From NCBI GenBank assembly GCA_002715665.1, contig PAZO01000020.1, positions 24,534-56,525 on the forward strand: a stretch of 31,992 nt of DNA, in the 5' to 3' direction. The notes under the pieces are model-generated. The model did not search any database. It saw only the letters and a list, made by a program, of their open reading frames with translations, and had not been told where the DNA came from. This document shows positions 25,683 through 31,992 of the stretch, one piece after another. A program made the translations under genes and the position numbers. This DNA is from Chloroflexota bacterium. Lineage in GTDB: Bacteria; Chloroflexota; Dehalococcoidia; SAR202; GCA-002694895. Numbering within the stretch: the first letter of the stretch is position 1; each line of letters starts with the position of its first letter.

Positions 25683-26753
25683 ATGGATGAAAACTCTCCT
25701 TATTCATTTCAAGAAAGATCTCATATAGAGCTAAGAGCTGATACTTATACATTACCCTCCCCAGAAATGAGAAAAGCAATGTATAATGCCGAAGTTGGCA
25801 ATGATGGATTCAGAGAAGATCCTACTGTCAATAAACTTGAAGAACAATCAGCAGAACTATTTAACAAAGAATCTGCTGTATTTGTTTCAAGTGGAATAAT
25901 GGGAAATTTCTTATCAATTCTTGCTCATTGTAAAAGAGGAGATCAAATTATTATTGGCAATCAATCCCATATTTATACTAATGAACTTGGTGGATATGCT
26001 TCACTTGGAGGAGTTTATCCTGCAGTAATTAAAAATGAAACAGACGGAACTATGGATTTAAACTCAATAATAGAGGAATTAGATCCTTACGAAGGTTCTG
26101 ATGAAGATATTCATCTAGCTCAAACAAATCTAATTGCTCTTGAAAATACTCATAACAGTTGTGGAGGAAAAGCAATAGATAATAATTATTTTAATAAAGT
26201 TCAATCAATTGCTTCAAATAAAAAAATCCCAATCCACTTAGATGGTGCCAGAATATTTAACGCATGTATAGCTTTAGAAACTTCCCCTTCAGAACTTACA
26301 AAACATGTAGATTCAGTTCAATTTTGTTTATCAAAAGGACTAGGTGCTCCTGTGGGGTCACTAGTGCTTGGTTCAAAAAGCTTTACAGAAAAAGTTAGAA
26401 AATGGCGAAAAACTATTGGTGGGACTACTAGACAAGCTGGAATATTAGCTGCAGCTGGACTAGTAGGACTAAATAAATACGAAGAAAGTATAAAAAGAGA
26501 TCACGACCTAGCAAAATACCTTGAACAAAAACTTTCACAAATTGATAATATAAGTGTAGAACCTGTTCAAACTAATTTGGTTTTTTTCTCTATCAACTCA
26601 GATAATCCTATAGAGATTTCTAATAAACTAAAAGAAAAAGGTATAAATGGAGGAAGTGATAGTAATAGATGGAGGTTTGTTCCTCATTATGGATTAACTA
26701 AAAACGATATTGATTATGTTGTAAAAAACATGGATGAATTGATTAATCAATAA
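25683..26753 (+). CDS. Threonine-aldolase-like PLP enzyme (paralog 2, diverged active site)
   Basis: This second beta-eliminating lyase of the threonine aldolase family lies directly downstream of and is homologous along its whole length to paralog 1. It has an N-terminal extension of about 13 residues. PLP lysine K218 (CLSKGLGAPVGS), H96 (SHIYTNELGG), R190 (DGAR) and H157 (ENTHN) are kept. The serine of RSDT is Ala (RADTYT, A19), and VYGEDP has become GFREDP (Tyr to Phe at 43, Gly to Arg at 44). The GGGMRQ loop is GGTTRQ. These changes are next to the cofactor, so it may have another substrate or act only with paralog 1. Its end overlaps selA on the other strand by 11 bases. Confidence 0.85.
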   Translation: MDENSPYSFQERSHIELRADTYTLPSPEMRKAMYNAEVGNDGFREDPTVNKLEEQSAELFNKESAVFVSSGIMGNFLSILAHCKRGDQIIIGNQSHIYTNELGGYASLGGVYPAVIKNETDGTMDLNSIIEELDPYEGSDEDIHLAQTNLIALENTHNSCGGKAIDNNYFNKVQSIASNKKIPIHLDGARIFNACIALETSPSELTKHVDSVQFCLSKGLGAPVGSLVLGSKSFTEKVRKWRKTIGGTTRQAGILAAAGLVGLNKYEESIKRDHDLAKYLEQKLSQIDNISVEPVQTNLVFFSINSDNPIEISNKLKEKGINGGSDSNRWRFVPHYGLTKNDIDYVVKNMDELINQ

Positions 26754-28131
26754 TATTTAAACTCTTCATTTCTTCTTTTAAAGCTTTAAAAACTTCATTT
26801 TCTTGACCATGTAAAATTGTAATTGGATCAATATACAATTTATTATCTTTAATTCTTGAAAGAATTGGAGTTTTTCTAGATTTTAATTTTTTGTTTAATG
26901 TGTCTGCCTTTATACTCGATTTCTCAAAGTTAATTTCAAGAGAATAACTATCAACACTTTGTTCTGGAATACTTCCTCCTCCAATCATTGTGGATGATTT
27001 GGTGACTTGTAAAATAGAATCATTTTTCAAGTTCTTCTTCCATTTCACAACTAATTTATATATATCTTCAGTTTTTTTATTTAATATATTCCACAAAGGA
27101 ATCTCTTTATATTTATCACTTAAATATAATTGCAGAGTAGCTATCAATCCGGAAAGTAAAATCTTATCTAATCTAAGAGCTCTTGTTAAAGGATGATTTT
27201 CAATTATTTTTATATATTCATCTTTGCCAGCTATAATCCCTGCTTGTGGTCCTCCAATAAGTTTGTCACCAGAAAAAAATACAAGATCTACACCATCTGA
27301 GATCGCATCTTGAACTGTTGGTTCATATTTTAATGAATAGTCAGTAGTATCAATTAAACAGCCACTACCAAGATCGTAAAAAACCGGAACATTATTTTTG
27401 TTTGCCATCTTAACTATATCTTTAATTTCTGGTTTGAATGTAAATCCTTCAATTTTAAAGTTACTTTGATGAACTAATAATATACATCCTGTTCTAGAAT
27501 TGATTTTTGACTCATAATCTTTCACATAAGTTTTATTTGTTGTGCCAACATCAATTAAAATTGCATTACTTTCAGAAAGTACATCAGGTACCCTAAATCC
27601 TCCACCTATTTCTACAGATTCAGATCTTGATACTAAAACTTCTTTATCAGAGCATATTGCTCTAAGGCCTAAAAAAACTGCTGAAGCATTATTATTAATC
27701 ACAATAGAATTCTCTGCTTGAGTTAATCTATTAATTATCTTTTTGAATACTTTTAATCTACCACCTCTTTTATTCTCTTCTAAATCATATTCAAGATTTG
27801 AGTAATTAGACCCAACCCTTTCCATTGCTTTAATTGCCTGAATAGGTAAAGGCGCTCTTCCAAAGTTGGTTTGTAAAATTACTCCTGAAACATTTATGAT
27901 TTCCTTGGGATGTTTTTCATATAATTCATCTAATTTTAATTTTAAATCTTGAAATATAAAATCTAAAGTTATATCACTATCTAAAGACTTTTTATCTCTA
28001 TAATTATCTAATAAAATCCTGAGTTCATTTATCAAAATTTCTCTGGAATAAGTTTCTGAAAATTGTTTAAACAACTTGTGTTCAGAAATTTTTTGAATAC
28101 TAGGAATATTTCGTAAATGATTGTTACTCAT
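26743..28131 (-). CDS. selA: L-seryl-tRNA(Sec) selenium transferase SelA
   Basis: SelA converts Ser-tRNA(Sec) to Sec-tRNA(Sec) with selenophosphate, using PLP. The whole canonical sequence pattern is present: LRNIPSIQKI at the N-terminus, NVSGVILQTNFGRAPL near 80, SNLEYDLEENKRGGR near 111, INNNASAVFLGLRA near 145, VGTTNKTY, and the PLP lysine K290 in FFSGDKLIGGPQAG. At 462 residues it is full length. It stands alone: selB, selD and the selC tRNA are not in the window. It converges with the aldolase pair and diverges from the NUDIX gene. Confidence 0.96.
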   Translation of the reverse strand: MSNNHLRNIPSIQKISEHKLFKQFSETYSREILINELRILLDNYRDKKSLDSDITLDFIFQDLKLKLDELYEKHPKEIINVSGVILQTNFGRAPLPIQAIKAMERVGSNYSNLEYDLEENKRGGRLKVFKKIINRLTQAENSIVINNNASAVFLGLRAICSDKEVLVSRSESVEIGGGFRVPDVLSESNAILIDVGTTNKTYVKDYESKINSRTGCILLVHQSNFKIEGFTFKPEIKDIVKMANKNNVPVFYDLGSGCLIDTTDYSLKYEPTVQDAISDGVDLVFFSGDKLIGGPQAGIIAGKDEYIKIIENHPLTRALRLDKILLSGLIATLQLYLSDKYKEIPLWNILNKKTEDIYKLVVKWKKNLKNDSILQVTKSSTMIGGGSIPEQSVDSYSLEINFEKSSIKADTLNKKLKSRKTPILSRIKDNKLYIDPITILHGQENEVFKALKEEMKSLNIID

Positions 28132-28211
28132 ATATATTTTTTAGTACAGTTTAATAAAAGATAAAATAATTGTAAAATAATTATAAATTATTATCATTAA
28201 TTCGCATAATC

Positions 28212-28679
28212 ATGTACTGCAATTACTGCTTAACTAATAAAACCGATATTAAAGAAAATAAAATACGATGTGAATCAAGAAATTGTGATAATCAAGTATT
28301 TTTAAATCCAAGATTGGCTGTTTTAGGTGTGGTATTTAAATCAGATGAAATACTTTTGGTCAAACGAAATATCGAACCACATTATAATCAATGGAGCTTG
28401 CCGGCAGGTTATGTGGATTACGGAGAATCTCCAGAAGATGCTGTAAGAAGAGAAGTGTTTGAAGAAACAAATATAAAAATCAAAGTTTTGAATTTAATAG
28501 ATGTAAATTTCAATCAGATATCTAAAGTTACTATATTATGCTATAAAGCTAACTACTTATCAGGAGAAATAATAATTAGTGAAGAATGTAAAGATGTAAA
28601 ATTTTTTAAGTTCAATCAATTACCAAAATTACCTTTTGAAAATGATAATCAATTAATAAAATTACTTATAAATAAATAA
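28212..28679 (+). CDS. NUDIX hydrolase with N-terminal zinc ribbon
   Basis: This pyrophosphohydrolase acts on nucleoside-diphosphate-X compounds; members with this layout often act on ADP-ribose, NADH or similar metabolites. C3, C6, C20 and C25 form a small zinc ribbon. The Nudix box spans G66 to about residue 88 with G66, E72, R80-E81 and E84-E85 matching GX5EX7REUXEEXGU. At 155 residues it is a minimal enzyme, and the substrate cannot be assigned. It opens a plus-strand unit with the next three genes. No Shine-Dalgarno is seen before its ATG. Confidence 0.9.
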   Translation: MYCNYCLTNKTDIKENKIRCESRNCDNQVFLNPRLAVLGVVFKSDEILLVKRNIEPHYNQWSLPAGYVDYGESPEDAVRREVFEETNIKIKVLNLIDVNFNQISKVTILCYKANYLSGEIIISEECKDVKFFKFNQLPKLPFENDNQLIKLLINK

Positions 28680-28684
28680 GGAGG
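28678..28684 (+). promoter_or_regulatory. Consensus Shine-Dalgarno for the small RHH-like gene
   Basis: AAGGAGG lies 4 bases before the ATG at 28689 and overlaps the NUDIX stop codon. It is the strongest ribosome binding site in this otherwise Shine-Dalgarno-poor window, which supports the short downstream ORF being a real, well-translated gene. Confidence 0.75.
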
Positions 28685-28688
28685 AAAA

Positions 28689-28877
28689 ATGTCAGATAAA
28701 ATAGAGTTTGATATTGAATTAGAATCAGATCATATAGAATGGTTAGAATCAAAAGTAAACCAATACGATTTAAATAACGTATCAAAAGCATTAAGAATTC
28801 TATTAGACTATAGTATATTAGATGCCAATGATGAAGAAATTTTTTCAGAAGAAAACATCAGATGTAGGCATTGTTAA
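28689..28877 (+). CDS. Small ribbon-helix-helix-like protein with C-terminal RCRHC
   Basis: I do not recognise a named family with certainty. The 62-residue acidic protein starts with a short beta-like segment (IEFDIELESD). Two predicted helices follow (HIEWLESKVNQYDL and NVSKALRILLDYSIL), a pattern like CopG/Arc ribbon-helix-helix proteins. A Cys pair at the extreme C-terminus (RCRHC) could bind a metal or be redox sensitive. Strong ribosome binding site and direct abutment to the acetyltransferase (next start right after its stop) show it is expressed as part of the unit. Its acidity argues for a protein-binding or antitoxin-like role as much as for DNA binding; this is inference. Confidence 0.6.
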   Translation: MSDKIEFDIELESDHIEWLESKVNQYDLNNVSKALRILLDYSILDANDEEIFSEENIRCRHC

Positions 28878-30122
28878 TTGAAAAAGACTAGTGATTTATC
28901 ACGATTAAAAATAAATTCAAAAAATATAAAAGAATTTGCCCAAGCAGAGGCTATACCGTACACTGCTGAAGCAACTGATTATTATATACAAAGATTAAAA
29001 TTGTTAGCCGATCCTGAAAGAGCCATTGCTTTATGTAAAAACAATAAAATCATTGGAACAACAAATTCATTTTCTTCTTATATTTCTATCCCTAATGATA
29101 AAAGTGTTAAAGTAGCGGCAGTTTCGTACGTAAGTGTCCAACCTACTCACAGAAGAAAAGGAATCTTAACAGAAATGATGAACATTCAACTAAATGAAAT
29201 ACACTCAAAATATAAAGAACCACTAGCAATACTATGGCCTTCAGAAACAGCAATTTATGGAAGATTTGGATATGCTCCAACAAAAGAAAAACACTACAAA
29301 ATATCCAAAAATAATACACAATTCAAACCTGGATTGACAAATAATTCACTGGAAGTAAAATTTTTAAATAGGAATGAAGCTATAAATGCGTACGTAGAAA
29401 TAAATAATAAACTTATGAGCACTAGACCAGGTGTTATGAAAATTAATAAGAAGTGGGCTCAACGCAGAATAGATGACTTGATTTTCAAACATCTAAATTC
29501 AGGACCTGCTTATTTTATAGGAATTTATCATAATAAAAAATTAGTTGGATTTTCTACGTATTCAATAGAAAACAATGATTATTCATACGGGAACACGCCA
29601 AGCTCCTTATATATGTGGGATATTATATACTTAGATTTAGATGCAGCAATTTCTATTTGGAATTTTTGCTTAAATATTGATTTAGTTGAAGAGTTTTATG
29701 CAAATGGAGTACCTGAAGATGATGTATTAGAAGCTCTCCTTATATCTCCTAGTGATTTAAATGCTAGAATAACAACAGGATTTTGGATTAGAATCGTTGA
29801 TGTAGTAAGTGCAATCACATTAAGATCCTATGAATACACTGGTAATATAGTTTTCAAAGTAAAAGATTCCATAATCAAAAATAACAACAAAACATATATT
29901 CTTAATACAAATGACAAATCTAACCCTGTTTGCGAGATTAGCAATTCAAAACCAGATATTGAGATAACTATTCAAGGATTATCTGAAATTTTTCTAGGTA
30001 CATTTGATTTAAATAATCTTATCGCGTCGGGTGACATAAATATAAAAAACAAAAAGGCTATTAAAATTATTAATAAAATATTCAAATCTGAATCTAAACC
30101 TTTTTGCCCAATGCATTTTTAA
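28878..30122 (+). CDS. Eis-like GNAT-family N-acetyltransferase
   Basis: This protein resembles Eis-type lysine/aminoglycoside acetyltransferases. The N-terminal GNAT domain has VSYVSVQPTHRRKGIL (acetyl-CoA pyrophosphate loop, about 83-97) and SETAIYGRFGYAP, with Y127 the expected general acid. A second GNAT-like region is followed by a C-terminal SCP2-like domain, and the chain ends in Phe414 (PFCPMHF). Ending on Phe is characteristic of Eis, whose terminal carboxylate lies in the active site. The start is a TTG immediately after the stop of the small upstream gene; no in-frame ATG occurs before the GNAT core. Length of 414 fits Eis (about 400). The substrate is unknown. Confidence 0.85.
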   Translation: MKKTSDLSRLKINSKNIKEFAQAEAIPYTAEATDYYIQRLKLLADPERAIALCKNNKIIGTTNSFSSYISIPNDKSVKVAAVSYVSVQPTHRRKGILTEMMNIQLNEIHSKYKEPLAILWPSETAIYGRFGYAPTKEKHYKISKNNTQFKPGLTNNSLEVKFLNRNEAINAYVEINNKLMSTRPGVMKINKKWAQRRIDDLIFKHLNSGPAYFIGIYHNKKLVGFSTYSIENNDYSYGNTPSSLYMWDIIYLDLDAAISIWNFCLNIDLVEEFYANGVPEDDVLEALLISPSDLNARITTGFWIRIVDVVSAITLRSYEYTGNIVFKVKDSIIKNNNKTYILNTNDKSNPVCEISNSKPDIEITIQGLSEIFLGTFDLNNLIASGDINIKNKKAIKIINKIFKSESKPFCPMHF

Positions 30123-30132
30123 AGGAAAACAT

Positions 30133-31266
30133 ATGCCCAAAGCTGAAATATATGCCCTAGGAAGTGAAATTGTCCTTGGACAAACTATTGATACAAACTC
30201 TGCATGGATATCATCTAAATTAAATGATTTGGGGATAGAGACAGTAAAACATGTTGCTATAGCAGATGATATTGAGATTATCAAATCGGTATTAAATAAT
30301 TCGACTAGTGAAATTATTATTATAGGAGGAGGATTAGGTCCTACTGAAGATGATCTAACAAGAGAAGCAATTGCAGAGGTTACTGGGAAAACGTTATATA
30401 AAGACCCAAAATTATTGGAAGAAATTGAAAATCGTTTCAGAAAACGTGGATTTATATTAACTAAAAATAATGATAAGCAAGCTATGATTCCTGAAACTGC
30501 TAATGCAATCCATAATCCAAACGGAACAGCACCGGCTTTTTCTATTAAATGGCAAGATAAAATTATTTATGCCCTACCAGGTGTACCCCATGAAATGAAA
30601 TGGTTATTTGAAAATGTAGTCTTGCCCGAATTAATACAATCGTTTTCCATCAAAACAAAGATAGAATATGAAACTCTTAAAGTATTAGGAATGGGAGAAA
30701 GTACAGTAGATGATAAGATAGGCGATCTAATGGTAATTGATAATCCTGTAGTTGGATTATTAGCACATCCAGGTCAAGTTGATGTTCGAATAACTGCTAC
30801 TGGAGAAGATAATGAAAGAAAAACTTTAATAGAACAAACAAAAAAAGAAATACTTGAGAGATTGAAGGAAACAACAATTATTTCAGAAGAGTTAACACCT
30901 ATCGAATACCTTCAAAACTTACTAATAAAAAACAATAAAGATCTAATAATACTTGATGAGGCTTCAAACGGATTTATCACCTCAGAAATTGGAGGAAATA
31001 CCAACTTAAATGTAACAGGAGTTTCTGGCAGAAGTAGTGAAGTAGAAAAATTTCAAACTAAAACAAATGATACTATTTCTGTTTCGATTAAAAGTGAATA
31101 TCTAGACAAAAATGTAAATAATTTGGCTAAAGGAAAAACATATATCCAAATTAGTGATGGTACAAAAGAAATTACAGAGTACCAGCAATTTGGTGTCAGA
31201 AGTAAAATTGATAAGCAAAGATTATTAATGCTTGTTGTACATTTATTAATCAAATTTTGTGTATAA
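30133..31266 (+). CDS. cinA: CinA-family protein with degenerate C-terminal amidase domain
   Basis: CinA couples an N-terminal COG1058/MoCF-like ADP-ribose pyrophosphatase domain to a C-terminal PncC-like NMN deamidase domain. The N-terminal domain is well kept: ALGSEIVLGQTIDTNS, GGGLGPTEDDLTREAIA and YALPGVPHEM. The C-terminal domain (from about 255) is diverged: the TAESCTGG-type motif reads DEASNGF (275-281), with Ala at the catalytic Ser position. The frame is open and ends with a typical FGVR-plus-helix C-terminus, so this is divergence and not a frameshift. AAAGGA precedes the ATG. It is last in the NUDIX/RHH/acetyltransferase unit and is followed by a terminator. Confidence 0.9.
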   Translation: MPKAEIYALGSEIVLGQTIDTNSAWISSKLNDLGIETVKHVAIADDIEIIKSVLNNSTSEIIIIGGGLGPTEDDLTREAIAEVTGKTLYKDPKLLEEIENRFRKRGFILTKNNDKQAMIPETANAIHNPNGTAPAFSIKWQDKIIYALPGVPHEMKWLFENVVLPELIQSFSIKTKIEYETLKVLGMGESTVDDKIGDLMVIDNPVVGLLAHPGQVDVRITATGEDNERKTLIEQTKKEILERLKETTIISEELTPIEYLQNLLIKNNKDLIILDEASNGFITSEIGGNTNLNVTGVSGRSSEVEKFQTKTNDTISVSIKSEYLDKNVNNLAKGKTYIQISDGTKEITEYQQFGVRSKIDKQRLLMLVVHLLIKFCV

Positions 31267-31276
31267 CAATTGAATT

Positions 31277-31338
31277 AGAAAGGTTAAGCATGCGCTGCAA
31301 AATTATCAGATAATATTGCTACTTAACCTTTCTTTTTT
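31277..31338 (+). terminator. Rho-independent terminator after cinA
   Basis: A perfect 12-base inverted repeat (31277-31288 with 31322-31333) encloses a second inverted repeat (GCAAAATTAT with ATAATATTGC, one mismatch). It is followed by T at 31333-31338. This gives a long two-part hairpin plus a U-run, 11 bases after the cinA stop. The right arm also encodes the last codons of the possible minus-strand fragment. Confidence 0.7.
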
Positions 31339-31460
31339 GATCGTCTATGTTTTTCTGTATATAAGGATGCTAAAAGGAAACGATAAGCATGATAGTACTC
31401 ATCTTCAAGTCTGCCATCTTCATCTCTATCAGAATCAATAAACAATCTGGACAAGGCATT
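31323..31460 (-). pseudogene. Possible C-terminal fragment of a minus-strand gene
   Basis: In the gap between cinA and rmuC the minus strand reads 45 codons ending in TAA at 31325-31323. The product looks protein-like: an acidic stretch IDSDRDEDGRLEDEYY, a hydrophobic/aromatic helix HAYRFLLASLY and a basic tail TEKHRRSKKKG, typical of a genuine C-terminus. I do not recognise the family. The 5' part would have to lie where rmuC begins, so this is a remnant, an inversion or assembly breakpoint, or a chance ORF. Confidence 0.35.
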
Positions 31461-31470
31461 AGGGAAAGGT

Positions 31471-31992
31471 ATGGAGAAAGTAGAAGAAAAAATTGGTTTA
31501 TTGAAAAATGACTATACTAATAGTGTTAAAACTTTCGATGAAGCTAATGAAATAAATGTAAAACTTGCTTCTGTTCTTTCAAACAATTCAGCACGTGGTT
31601 TAATCGGAGAAAAAATTGCAGAAAATTTACTCGACAATCTTGGAATGATAAAAGAAGTAGATTACAAGCTACAAGTAAAAATAGGAAACTCTATACCAGA
31701 TATCATAATTAATTTGCCTAGAGAACAAATATTATGTATTGATGTAAAATTTCCTTTGGAGAACTACAGACAAATGCACGAAGCACAGGAGAAAGGTAAT
31801 AAAATAGAAGCCGAAGAGTATCAAAGTAATTTTATGAAAGACATAAAAAAACACATTGATAATGTAAGTGAAAGAGATTACACAAATCCTGATTATGGTT
31901 GTTATCATAGAGCGACATTGTTCATACCAAATGAACAAATATTGCATTTCATAATTGAACAGAAGATAAAAGATGGAAACAGAATCTATAGT
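31471..31992 (+). CDS. rmuC: RmuC-family DNA recombination protein (3' end off window)
   Basis: RmuC family proteins are PD-(D/E)xK nuclease-like and linked to limiting recombination between inverted repeats. The visible 174 codons contain an N-terminal coiled segment (MEKVEEKIGLLKNDY). The core follows: RGLIGEKIAENLL, VDYKLQVKIGNSIPDIIINLP and the nuclease-type CIDVKFPLENY, then ATLFIPNEQILHF. The usual N-terminal membrane helix and long coiled coil are missing. The frame is open for another 25 codons upstream of this ATG without a membrane segment, so either the start is short or the 5' part is lost. No Shine-Dalgarno is evident. Confidence 0.8.
   Translation, partial: MEKVEEKIGLLKNDYTNSVKTFDEANEINVKLASVLSNNSARGLIGEKIAENLLDNLGMIKEVDYKLQVKIGNSIPDIIINLPREQILCIDVKFPLENYRQMHEAQEKGNKIEAEEYQSNFMKDIKKHIDNVSERDYTNPDYGCYHRATLFIPNEQILHFIIEQKIKDGNRIYS

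Noticed and set aside
28132..28211. A+T-rich spacer between selA and the NUDIX gene, examined for selC tRNA, repeats and promoters
   Set aside because: Too short and A+T-rich for a tRNA; only weak TATAAA-like elements that cannot be told from background.
30009..30284. Minus-strand 91-codon ORF over the acetyltransferase/cinA junction
   Set aside because: Antisense to two strongly supported genes, no family features, no start context.
31277..31338. Hairpin considered as a SECIS element or tRNA-like RNA because selA is nearby
   Set aside because: No in-frame TGA precedes it at the right distance, cinA ends in TAA, and the fold lacks a cloverleaf. A terminator explains it.
31732..31947. Minus-strand 71-codon hydrophobic ORF
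   Set aside because: Antisense to the conserved RmuC core; hydrophobicity is what the reverse of a Lys/Asn/Glu-rich frame gives.

Overview
The window is a strongly A+T-rich, gene-dense bacterial chromosome segment. It has almost no intergenic space, many start/stop overlaps, and no insertion sequence, prophage, tRNA, rRNA or CRISPR that I can see. Nearly every gene is a recognisable housekeeping gene. The plus-strand order rpsB-tsf-pyrH-frr-uppS-cdsA-dxr-rseP-ispG-proS, the short EF-Ts, the GuaB3-type IMP dehydrogenase-like protein and rpsO-pnp-dapB suggest a streamlined, low-GC member of the Chloroflexota (Dehalococcoidia/SAR202-like). This taxonomic call is an inference from remembered gene order and protein architecture, not from a search.

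Layout. 1-1959 (minus): lipA followed by a cyclopropane-fatty-acid-synthase-family gene that runs off the left edge. 2025-4154 (plus): an RNA m5U methyltransferase, tatB and tatC. 4156-7514 (minus): a bifunctional-looking Rel stringent-response enzyme, rpsT, lexA with an SOS box, and tatA, which meets tatC tail to tail. 7601-10830 (plus): hisS, prfA and prmC, which is the methyltransferase for the release factor encoded just upstream. 10815-15232 (minus): rpsO, pnp, dapB and guaB3. 15423-26753 (plus): the long translation/isoprenoid/phospholipid operon, ending in two tandem threonine-aldolase paralogs. 26743-28131 (minus): selA. 28212-31266 (plus): a NUDIX hydrolase, a small ribbon-helix-helix-like protein, an Eis-like acetyltransferase and cinA, ending in a hairpin terminator. 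31471-31992 (plus): the start of an rmuC-like gene running off the right edge.

The genes form coherent groups. These are protein synthesis (S2, S15, S20, EF-Ts, RRF, RF1 and its methylase, HisRS, ProRS, SelA), the MEP isoprenoid pathway with its undecaprenyl branch (Dxr, IspG, UppS), membrane building and quality control (CdsA, RseP, CFA family), the Tat export machine split over two convergent units, and stress control (Rel, LexA).

I found no wholly new multi-gene system. Three observations merit most attention. First, the tandem threonine-aldolase pair has complementary active-site substitutions, so it might work as a hetero-oligomer. Second, the cinA-rmuC gap holds a coding-like antisense fragment abutting an apparently N-terminally shortened rmuC, which may be a rearrangement or an assembly-chimera breakpoint. 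Third, the CinA C-terminal domain has lost its serine motif, and the gene lies in a cluster with a NUDIX hydrolase.
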